A stretch of 64,000 nucleotides of DNA from assembly GCA_015680685.1 (NCBI GenBank), contig MNCI01003390.1:16632-80631 (forward strand), written 5' to 3'. The notes under the pieces were generated by a model. The model was not told the DNA's origin. It was given only the letters and a program-made list of their open reading frames with translations, and made no database searches. Positions 54,946-64,000 of the stretch are shown here, one piece after another (the first letter of the stretch is position 1; the number at the start of each line of letters is the position of its first letter). The DNA is from Gnetum montanum (Eukaryota > Streptophyta > Gnetopsida > Gnetales > Gnetaceae). The translations under genes were made by a program, and so were the position numbers.

Positions 54946-57179
54946 AAGTTTAACAAAAATTAAATATGGTAACAATCATTAGTATCTTTACATGAATGGG
55001 GAAAAACTTAAGTTTAACCTATGAAAACCTTAATTAGGTGAAATGCTAAAAAATGAAAATTTAAAATATTTTGAAATTGAAATTTTTACTTACTTCCAGT
55101 GGGACCCTTTGCATCTATTGGACTAGTTTCAAATTTTCTTTCATGAATTTTTTTAAAAAAATTTATAACTCAGTGCTACACAATGAAAGCAAATTGTTAC
55201 TTGAGGTTACCAAGCCAAAATTGTTACCACTAACACTTGATTATGAATTTTTATAGGAAAATAACTATATACATAACCAATTTAATTCAAACAATTACAT
55301 TAAAAGGTGCATTATACTATTGCATAATCTAAAAGGTAGTATAGGCTTTAACTTAATAAAACTTTGCGTTTTGACCGTACTACTAAACTTTTTAAAATTT
55401 TTTAAAATACCTCACCAAAACTACTTTTTATTGGTTTGATTTCAGTGAAACAACTTTTGCTATTTGTTGTTTAATCTAACTGATATATTCTTTTATTTTG
55501 AGAGAGAGTTTTCTCATTTTCTCTACAAGAAACCCTTTAATAAAAAGTGAAAACTTGTGAGGGCACTTTTGAATAAGAGAGATTTTTCAAGATTGGTTGT
55601 AAGGATGCAAACCTGAAAAACCATATGAAAACCCTTGAGCTTTTTCTTAACACTCTCTCTTACTATGAATTTTTAAAATATTATTATTTATTTTTTCACT
55701 GTATTTATTTTTAAAAAACTATCTCGTTAATTAAATATATTGGCTTGTCAATAGTGTTACGTTTGCATATCTTTTGGCACCGTGACTTGCAGAACCACGT
55801 ATTCTTACCACGTAAGCGGTAGTGTCGACAAATAGGTGAAATTAGGATACAACCTTGTTGAATGTTAAAACAGAGTATGGAAAGCAACAAGTAACTGTAT
55901 CTCTAAAGCTTTAACATAGAACACAATCTTAAAGCAAACAGGAAGGGGAGTCTCTAAAGATTTAGATCGTAACATTAAAGTATAAACTAAGCCAAATCAA
56001 AGAGGATTCTACTGCTAGCGTTGCACGCGATTTCCACAAGCAAGATCAAGCTTACGCACATAACATCTTTTCGGCTAAATGTATGCAGACGAGCTGTTTT
56101 AAATGATCAACAAACAGAACATTTTCAGGTACATCCTTCAAGCTAAACAGTTGGATGAGGAAATTAACTTTATAGAATCTAGAATAAGAGCAAACTACAG
56201 ACATCATCAGGAATCAGGAGCTGGGAAAACTGCATTTCTATGGAATAAGCAACTGAGACAATCAGATATGAGCTGTTTTACAACTGAAGCGAATTGATGG
56301 AAAATCTGTCGTTTGATATCTCCTCTTTTCGGCGGCAGTCTCCCCATTGAAGGAATCCCTGCAACTGTTTGGCACCTGCACTCCATATGTTCCTCTTAAC
56401 ACTTCAAGATACAAAAACAGAAAGGATTGCAAAGGAATTAGGAGAATATGCAAATGGAGAAAGATGGGAAGGATCTTGTAGAGGTTTAGAAGAGCTATAC
56501 ATATAAATATGTAAAAATACTTGGAAGGATATATTTGGTTTCAAAGGATTAGGCAGGGTAAGTGACGATCATTTCATAAAGTTCCATAATTTTAAACATC
56601 ACGTGCTCCATGTTAAGATTGCTGCGGATACTATATTATTTTTTTAACAGGTCAAGCTTAAACGATTTCCAAGTCTTCGCAGGTTTTATCTGTGTAAAGT
56701 TGTACGATTCTTAGAGTCTGTTTCCTTTTCATATCTTTCCAATGTTGCATCATTGGTAGCTACAGCAGATGCAGAGTATCCTCCCATTTATGCAGGGATG
56801 CATTGAATGTGCCAATTCCTTACATCCATGAAAGTTTTGTAGGCTGTATTACAAAGTCCAAGGGCGGAACCCACAAGCGGAGAAGTACAATCGAAAACAA
56901 GGTGAGTGCGTTTCCAATGTGTTGTCTCACAAACAGGGACACAAAATTAGGGTAGTATTTCCCTTTGTTTCGCTTGGGAAGTCACACCCTTACAATGAAG
57001 GTAAATTTTCATATTTGTTTTTTATTTAATTTAAAAATTAAAATAAATAAATTATCATACAACTGCGAATGTTGAAAAGCAGGATACATATGATCACATT
57101 ATCTATAGGTTGCCTATTTGGAATTATGCTATATTGATTATGAGATGCAATTGATTTCTTAAGGGTTAATAGTATTATA
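54946..57179. other. AT-rich intergenic DNA
   Basis: No gene recognised. Short frames at 55071-55256 and 56103-56297 lack domains. Confidence 0.35.
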
Positions 57180-57251
57180 GTTAATGCTTGATTGAAAAGA
57201 GGAATTGAAAAAAATTAAGAAAGAATTTAAAGATATTACATCTAAAGTCCC

Positions 57252-57321
57252 ATAGGATCTATGAAGTGAGTAAGCATCAACAAGGGATAGGATCTATGAA
57301 GTGAGTAAGCATCAACAAGGG
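57252..57321. repeat. 35-bp tandem duplication
   Basis: ATAGGATCTATGAAGTGAGT starts at 57252 and again at 57287; the units are identical over 35 bp. Confidence 0.92.
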
Positions 57322-57600
57322 AGTAAAAACAAGTCAGATAAGTATTTTTGTTGTAACATTATAACATTGTCTCAAATAAGTAGTTATAGCACAAGAAAGA
57401 AATATTTGTAACTCATCTTCAAGGGCTCCTAACCTACACAACCTACAAAGGTGCTCTTCTTAGGAAAATTGAATCCATCTTCCACTTTCAATTCTAAGCT
57501 TATGAGAACTTAAGTGAAGCTTGTTTATAGCATTTTGATACTTGCTTGGCATAGTAGCTAGGAGATAGTGAGCTTTTGCATCTAGTTTATTAGATCCAAC

Positions 57601-57812
57601 ATGATGCAAATAAAATTCTCTCTTGCTTTCTACATTAGACTACATTTGTGTTAGAACTTTTTGCTTAACTAGTTGGCAAATATGCTTAGGATTTTGCTAC
57701 ACGTTCTATGATGCAAATAAAATTCTCTTGCTTTCTATATTAGACTACTTTTGTGTTAGAATCTTTTGCTTAACTAGTTGGCAAATATACTTAGGATTTT
57801 GCTACACATCCT
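57601..57812. repeat. 107-bp tandem duplication in LINE
   Basis: ATGATGCAAATAAAATTCTC starts at 57601 and 57708, and TTGCTTAACTAGTTGGCAAA follows in both. A few mismatches. Confidence 0.9.
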
Positions 57813-58480
57813 TTCAAGAGAGAGTCCATTTTATCAACCATTGCATTCTTTGAAAATAGTAACCAAAGTCTATCGAATCTTAAAGAATTTTTCTTGCTTT
57901 GAGATATGCAAGCTATGAGTGGATGTAATAAATTGCACAAGGCTTCTACTTCTAAAGGTCATAAATCACATTCACATAATAACATTGAGTAAGATGTTTG
58001 CATCTTCACCTTTAGTTCATTAAGAAGAAAAGTTTTTTACACTCTTTTAATATTTTTCCAAAATTTAGCATTGAGTCTAGGTCATGAAGCAACACATCCA
58101 TACAATACAATAGGATAGATGATACTCCAAAAATTTTGTTTTTAAAGCCTCCAAACCTAGAGTCCTAAATCCTTGCACTTGTTTTTGAAAGCATATAGAG
58201 CTTTGAAACTCATGTTATTCTTTCTTTAATGCACTTCCTCCAAGTGTAAAAATTTCAAAGTATATTATATCAATGAAAAAAAAAAAAGTCTAAATGAAAA
58301 GCCCAAGATGCCTTTTCAGATTTTCATCCTAAAAATACTCCCTTTTAAAAGTAAGATAAATTAATAATATAACTAACAAATTCACAAATTGCCTTCACCT
58401 CCAAAGCAACAACCTTTTTCCTAAAAGGAAAGCAAAATGTGATATATAGTTTCTTATAATTCCTTTAAAAATTGGCCTTT

Positions 58481-58939
58481 GTTTTCTTGCTACCTAGAGA
58501 CTCAAAGCAATGCACCCATGTAAGAAAATTGGATGCACAAGTCTATTGGAAAATTGTTTTTCAAATATCCCATGCCACAATTGACTCTTGCTTGCATCTC
58601 CTTTTAAGAAGATAAAGAACCTTCATTGCCAGACTATGAGGGGTAACCCAATTAATATAGTCACACGATTTACAATAGAGATGCTAACCCCATGTCAACG
58701 TAGAGGCAAAGAATAATCATCATATATAATATTTATTTATACCCTGGGTGTAGTGAGCGATTTTCTAAGATATACTTGCCTACACCTTAACAACCCCCCG
58801 CCCGACCTTCCCCTGCTTTGTTCAATAGATTTGTGGAGACGCGGGTAGAGGATTAAAGCTACAAGCAAGTCCAAAAATTTCGTTGCGCAGTTACGGAGGC
58901 AGCTCTTGCATTCATAATCCTCTCCTCCCAATCACAGGC
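58481..58939 (+). promoter_or_regulatory. upstream region and 5' UTR of the YlmG gene
   Basis: AT-rich sequence changes to a GC-richer leader from about 58790. TTATTTATACC at 58733-58743 is a possible TATA element. Two short C-rich runs lie at 58794-58814. The frame is open upstream of the ATG but contains no earlier in-frame ATG after 58883. Confidence 0.35.
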
Positions 58940-59686
58940 ATGGCGATGTCCGTGATGAGTGCCTCGGCAGGGTTGCAGCAGCCGTTGCAGATTTCCTGTA
59001 ACATCAATAACCAGGCATGCCTGAGAATCAAATCGCCCTCTGCTCTGAAATACCATTCTCACTCTGCTAAACTGCCGCTAGGGTTTTCGCTGCGCAAGGA
59101 ACGCATTATTTCTTCCAAAACCAGGGCCGTATTATGCAATTCGTCGCGCAAAACTCCCGAAGTTCTGGCTAAGTCAAAAAATTTCCATACTTTGCAATCT
59201 GTTCATGTTCGGGAGAGTTTCTCGAGGCCGTTGGCAATGGCAGCGGTTTTATCCGGAGCCGTTCTCATGGCGACGCGGTCTTTGGCGGCGAAAGTTGCTG
59301 CGTTTATTTTGCACTCTAACCCTAACATGCAGGCTTTGGCATTTCTGCCAAACTCTGCCCTCGGAGGCGGCCATGGAGCCGTGTTCTTCGCTGCTACGAG
59401 GATTGCAACGCCGATGACCGTGATCGCTGCTGCAATGCAGAAGTGGCTGGATTTGTATGCGGTTCTGTTGACGGCCAGGATTTTGCTCAGTTGGTTCCCT
59501 AATATCCCCTGGGAACGGCAGCCTTTTGCAGCAATGCGGGACCTCAGTGATCCTTATCTTACTCTGTTCAGGAACATTATTCCTCCTGTGAAGAACATTT
59601 TGGATGTGAGTCCCATGCTTGCTTTCGCCGTGCTAGGGTTCTTCCGTACCGTTCTTGAAAACGCTGTTTATGTCACGGTTCAGTAG
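58940..59686 (+). CDS. YLMG1: YlmG/YGGT family protein, chloroplast-targeted
   Basis: This intronless frame codes for 248 aa from the ATG at 58940. A Ser/Lys-rich, acid-poor N-terminus (about residues 1-85) looks like a chloroplast transit peptide. Hydrophobic segments lie at about 98-123 and 146-166. The YGGT domain occupies about 168-245: ARILLSWFPNIPW (179-191), SDPYLTLFRNIIPP (203-216), DVSPMLAF (222-229), then a final hydrophobic helix. These are the diagnostic blocks of the family. In plants the YlmG1 branch acts at thylakoids in nucleoid distribution and has been linked to cytochrome complex assembly. In bacteria and cyanobacteria YlmG/YggT affects division or nucleoid placement. Length and layout fit the YlmG1 type. 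Codon use and GC are higher than the surroundings, and no stop or frameshift is seen, so it is the one confidently intact gene in the window. The exact paralogue (1-1 or 1-2) cannot be decided by eye. Confidence 0.9.
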   Translation: MAMSVMSASAGLQQPLQISCNINNQACLRIKSPSALKYHSHSAKLPLGFSLRKERIISSKTRAVLCNSSRKTPEVLAKSKNFHTLQSVHVRESFSRPLAMAAVLSGAVLMATRSLAAKVAAFILHSNPNMQALAFLPNSALGGGHGAVFFAATRIATPMTVIAAAMQKWLDLYAVLLTARILLSWFPNIPWERQPFAAMRDLSDPYLTLFRNIIPPVKNILDVSPMLAFAVLGFFRTVLENAVYVTVQ

Positions 59687-62600
59687 AGCCTCGGTTCCCT
59701 GGTATGTTGTTTTGATGGTGAGCAGTTTTGGTAGCTAGATGATCAGTCGAACTGCAATTATTTGCACGTGGAATTCTTTCTCAAGCTATTGTTCTGATCA
59801 AATTCATCTGCATCGCTACTGCAATTTCATATCTAATTTCTATTTTTGATGATTTAGTTGATATGGATTCTTTCTTGCCTTCCGATACATCAGCTAAACA
59901 TATGACAAGTTGATTGAACATACATTAAGCATGTTAATTATGAAAGGTTGAACACTTGAATGTATTCCAAATTTTTTTAATCCTTAATGATATTGTCTTT
60001 CTAAGACAAGGAACATGAAAGTTTGGAGAGAAATCCAATTGTTTTATATAGTTTATATCATAAATCCCTCCCGCGTTGGCGAATATAACTATCCATTGTT
60101 ATGGGGTAACCGAAAAGAAGAGATGTATACATTAAGGCTAAACTATGAGTTAAACGACTTTGAATAGGATATTTGCTTTTGCAATTTAATAGAACTGTTT
60201 ACTTCAGTTTTAATTTGTAACAACCCCAGCTTCGAACTGTATAATAATATTATTAGCAATCAAGAGGTAATTTTTTTAAAAACTTGTGCTAATTCACATA
60301 CATTCTGCCTCCAAGTTTTGTTAGGTATAACTTGTAGAATGCTGGTAGTTTAAGTCTGCCTTTGCGACAATGATATTAAACAGAATCATATTCTTTACTG
60401 CCTCTTTTTTTTTTAACTGTATCATAATTTTACTCTCGATTCAGAAGTAGAATTTACCGTTTTCTAATTTAGAAACATTCTTTCTGCCAACAATGTTTGA
60501 TATATGACTTTTAGAATGCTGGCAGAGTAAGTGCGCCCTTGTGACAATGATATTTAAATAAAATCATTTTCTTGCCTCTGGGACAATGATATTAAAATCT
60601 AAACGAATTATATTGAGCAGAATCAAGAGTTCTTGCTGTTCTATTTTAAGTTGTCACGGATTAGTTACAAATTAATCATGCGTAGCAATCTTTCAGCTGT
60701 CACTTGAACACAAACAACAATACACTCCCCTTTCCCTGCAGGGAAGTACTTGACTTGTAATGTGCGTTCCGTGGATTGAATTGCTAAGAGGAATTGTTTA
60801 AGGAGGTATTTGAAGCATCAGTGATGTTATTTTCAATCCATGAAATGATTTTATATTAACAATAGCAGTGTCCATGTGGACTACTTTAGTTTGTTTCCAC
60901 TTATTAATTGTGATTTGGTCTATTTTGCATCGCCGTTGTTTTGTCGTTTTTTACATCTGAAGTTAATAGTGAATTAAAAATGTGAAAAGCTATGGAGCTT
61001 AATTGATTTGGCTACACCAATAAAGATATGATTGAATTTTTCTTCGAAAATTATCTTCTGATGAGAGAAATGAAGGGTTTGTTTGTTGCATTTTGGTTAT
61101 ATTGCAGCTAGGCTGATAGATGGGTTCATGGTAAAAACATTAGGATTTCTCAATGAGGTTTAGCTTGTTACAAGATCTCTGATTTGCATTGAATTGTTAT
61201 TTTTTGCATTATACGATCAATTTTGCAAGTGTTTGAAACTGGGATATGCGAGATGGATTCAGAATGTCTTTTTACTAATTGTATAAGAAAATTTTAGTGT
61301 TAGCTAATTTATCTTCAACTGTATTTTGGACTTTATTGACTCTAAGCAGATAAAAATTTGCCCACTTGCAATGTTTTATCCTTGACTAAGAATGTTACAG
61401 AGCCTAGCTTAGTTGAGTCAGCTTGTGTTGAAACAAATGCTTCTCAGACATCAAGTGATGTAGTGTGGATTGTCATGATAGCTGATTAGGAACTGTAGAG
61501 TGTTTCAACAGGCCAATTTAATATATTGGTGCAACTCATTCCACACAACTTTGTCAAAGGGGGGAACTCACACTAGTTGGTGCAAATCAGTGGCTTTTGA
61601 AGAAATTAGCGTGAACAGTTTTGAAGATTTCTCCTATACATTAGAAACTTATGGCATGGAGGTTGATGGAAAGCATGACATGGAGCTTGGTGGAAAGCTG
61701 CAATAGACCGTCAATGATGGGACGGACAGTAAGCAGGCAGTGTTCATTTTGCACGAAATTTGAAGACGAGAAACATGATTTAATGAATCCCGAAGTAGAT
61801 TTTTCATGGTCATGAACAAGGAAAAAAAATTCATTCATTTCATGTAAATGTTGCGCTGGTCGCGTGGCACTGCATGAGCAATAGGGCAGATTTATGAGCG
61901 CTTGCAGGAGCGGTTTCTGTGAGTCCACACATGATTTTTGATTAGTTGAACTGTAGCCCAGTCGAGGGCAAAGGCTAGTCTGGGAAAAGTAGGTTTACAT
62001 GTGGAACAGAGCTGGAGCATACATTAAACAACATACTAGCCTTCCTAGTTTGTCATCAATGATGGTAAAGAAATTTATGGTGATTTTTTACATGCAGCAT
62101 TCTCACTTAATTTATCTCGCTACATAAATTATTCAAAGTACTCTAAAAAAGGGAGAATTTAGAGATATTTTCTTTTGTTCATTTGTAGAAAAGAAATGTG
62201 GTGACATACACGTGGATTATTGAGAAAAAAGCTTTCTTTCATTTTTTAAGTAGAGGTTAGCTAGGCATGAATCTTTCTGGTTACCTAAGAGTTTAAGATA
62301 GTTTCTTAATATTGGCATGTCTGGAGACAACATCTAAATTGTTTCTCTAATAAGCCAACATCCAACAATTGATTTATCACCGGATGTAAATGTTGAAATT
62401 GGTCAGTTATGGTAGGCTTGATGATGCAAGAAGCTAAATGTAACAGAGCAGCAACTGTTTTGTGGTGTTTCCAACACTGATCTTCGGTGAGGCAGAGTCA
62501 CGCATGTTGTGTATGTACTACACTAACTTCGCGTTCCTCTTTCTCTTCGTCCAAGATTCCTGTCCATTTCCATTGTTATGAATGATGCTATTAAAAAATG

Positions 62601-63111
62601 CTTTACTGCAAGATCGAATGGTAATGTCCAATTTTCATCTTTCACAACATTGAAAGAACGAATTTTCGATTTTCAGAACATGCGTGCGTGCCATTTTGAC
62701 TCCAGTGCGTACTTCTTTTACTCAATTTGATAAAATTTCCGCTTGCCTCCACTACTTTTCTGTTGCTTATGTTCTCCTTAAACACCTCAATTTCGTTGAA
62801 AAAATACACTTAAAAGGACGAGCATAAAATTGGTTTAAGAGTATAAATTTCGAAGTTTTATTGTCAGATATTAGCAATTCTGTTAACATATTTTAATTTT
62901 GGTAATTTATCATGCAACCTAGTTTTTAAAACCAAAACATAACGTGGGGAACCGTCAGGTGCAATTATAACGAGGAAGGATGTTTTGTTCTGCAAGCTTT
63001 TACAACCTGGATAATAAACTTTTGAAATTTTTGAGGTTTTCAAAAAATTCGGATGAGTCTGATAGAAACTCTGTTTTCTGTAGTAGGTGCTGTGCAAATT
63101 AAAGACTACTA
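59687..63111. other. 3' UTR and intergenic DNA downstream of the YlmG gene
   Basis: No gene is supportable. The frame at 61500-61706 (68 codons) is isolated and unrecognised. A diverged tandem repeat lies at 60225-60590. Confidence 0.35.
60225..60590. repeat. diverged tandem repeat, about 180-bp unit
   Basis: AGAATGCTGGTAGTTTAAGT...GCGACAATGATATT (60335-60375) recurs as AGAATGCTGGCAGAGTAAGT...GTGACAATGATATT (60513-60555), with matching AACTGTAT-ATAAT sequence upstream of each. A third piece, GGGACAATGATATTAAA, is at 60581. Confidence 0.6.
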
Positions 63112-63819
63112 TGTTACATGTATTGCTTCGGTGGTGTGTCGGAAATTGTAATTATGGGGGTGGTGTGTCGGAAATTGTAATTATGGGGGTGGTGTTCTGG
63201 CAACCAAGTAAAACGAAACCAAGGACGTATACAGATTCATTTCCAATAAAAACATTCTAAAGGGACTGCCTTTGTGAGAGAGGTAGCAGGGTTGTTGATA
63301 GCCTGCTACCTCCCCCACCGCACAAGGGGTCCTCTGCTCCTTGTGTCTTCGGAACCATATTGGCATGGCAGTTCCATGCATTAGTAAGAGGAGGTTACGA
63401 CCTACCTCATTACCCCACTCGGTAGGACCTTGCTTGGGAGGGTTGCGTAGTTCAACTCTGCATTGGGGTGTTTTTACCGGGTGTGTCATGGGACGTGCTA
63501 TGGGATGTTGCGAGCGCTCTTTGGATCACGACACCAACTATCAGCATGCGATGATGAATTTGGAGGGTTTAGCTGGTAGTCCCTGTGGTGTCCACGTGAG
63601 TGGAGCAAGAGAGTGCTATATAGCATGTTAGTGTATCGTGAATATTGTTTATGAAACACCGCTCAGGAGACAGGCTAACGCTAACACATTGTTTGTTGGC
63701 ATGTGTTTCAGGCTTGTTGATTGTTGAGGCGTATTCCTGTTGAGTTTTGTCCCAATTCAGAATCTGCTTGAGAAACTCTTGGGGTGTCGAACAACGTGCT
63801 TAAGGACAACGTTGTTACA
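63112..63819 (+). repeat. putative 5' LTR of a further retrotransposon
   Basis: The right end is firm: ACAACGTTGTTACA stops at 63819, just before a tRNA-Met primer site. The left end is guessed from TGTTACATG at 63112, which would mirror TTGTTACA. Open frames on both strands inside (63181-63631) lack domains. Confidence 0.35.
63131..63188. repeat. 29-bp tandem duplication
   Basis: GTGGTGTGTCGGAAATTGTA starts at 63131 and 63160, and a third partial GTGGTGTTCTGG starts at 63189. Confidence 0.92.
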
Positions 63820-63821
63820 GA

Positions 63822-63833
63822 TAGTATCAGAGC
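63822..63833 (+). promoter_or_regulatory. primer-binding site, initiator tRNA-Met type
   Basis: TAGTATCAGAGC matches the canonical TGGTATCAGAGC at 11 of 12 bases. Confidence 0.65.
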
Positions 63834-64000
63834 TTCACAGTTTTAGTTGTTGGTAAAACTTTCTCGCTAAGTGGGTATCAGGGTTTGTGGTTTGTGAGGT
63901 TTTTGTTTTCACCATTCTCAACTTCGGCTAGCCACTCCCTTGGAGGGTGGCCTTGTGCTAAAGTTCCCTTTAGCAAACATGGAGCAGGGTGGACCAAGTG
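63834..64000 (+). mobile_element. leader of a retrotransposon running off the right edge
   Basis: The untranslated leader follows the primer site. An ATG at 63979 opens a frame (MEQGGPS) that may be the start of gag, cut by the window edge. Confidence 0.35.

Larger units (their letters stand above)
57180..58480 (-). mobile_element. LINE (L1-type) ORF2 C-terminal fragment
   Basis: The minus strand, with frame shifts, reads the C-terminal region of a plant LINE ORF2: QKQVQGFRTLGLEALKT, YPIVLYGCVAS, PLEVEAL, then HKLRIESGRWIQ and EEHLCRLCRLGALEDEL..FLSC. The last is the Cys-rich tail C..C....E.E...F...C. Several stops occur. A 35-bp repeat (57252-57321) and a 107-bp tandem duplication (57601-57812) have arisen inside it. 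Confidence 0.65.

Noticed and set aside
61500-61706. 68-codon frame downstream of the YlmG gene
   Set aside because: Isolated, unrecognised and without clear splice partners; not enough to call a gene.
63181-63631. Two opposing frames (63181-63489 minus, 63341-63631 plus)
   Set aside because: They overlap within a probable LTR and show no domain.

Overview
The window is plant nuclear DNA, most likely from a gymnosperm (probably a conifer). This rests on three things: a chloroplast-targeted YlmG/YGGT gene, plant lineages of Ty1/copia and Ty3/gypsy retrotransposons, and very old retrotransposons nested inside each other with almost no intact frames. Species cannot be named from sequence alone. 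Two assembly gaps are visible: one N at 20584 and a run of N at 30765-30840.

Left part (1-13048). The window opens in the 3' end of a Ty3/gypsy element (family A) whose LTR (519-1540) sits in a Ty1/copia integrase relic. Two paralogous small-protein genes follow (1996-2265 and 6908-7174). Their similarity continues into the 3' flanks, so they arose by segmental duplication. A third, broken relative lies at 11578-11724. LINE and SINE fragments and several short tandem duplications fill the spaces.

Middle part (13049-52634). I read this as one old Ty3/gypsy element (family B, Athila/Tat-like, with a tRNA-Asp type primer site) swollen to about 39.6 kb by nested insertions. Its 5' LTR, gag, protease, RT, RNase H and integrase run from 13049 to 20237. 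Its 3' noncoding region resumes at 35996-37418 and 51299-51819, and its 3' LTR is 51820-52634. Inside it lie: (1) a minus-strand copia element, 20238-35995; (2) within that, a truncated plus-strand Tat-clade element, 21741-35042, with a second RNase H; and (3) a minus-strand gypsy element of family C, 37419-51298, which holds a plus-strand, pol-deleted family A element, 38580-45077. A segment at the 5' end of C has been inverted in place.

The most unusual content is an antisense, intron-containing gene cassette between the protease and RT of the Tat element (about 22600-28700). It contains a four-exon gene with three phase-1 GT-AG introns, a separate 130-aa ORF that is clean once spliced, and a domain resembling an NLI-interacting-factor/FCP1 phosphatase.

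Right part (52635-64000). The flank after the B element resembles the 3' flank of the first small gene, which suggests that the retrotransposon nest split a third gene copy. Next come SINE-like units, a decayed minus-strand LINE 3' end (57180-58480), the one clearly intact gene (YlmG/YGGT, 58940-59686), unannotated intergenic DNA, and the start of another LTR retrotransposon at the right edge.
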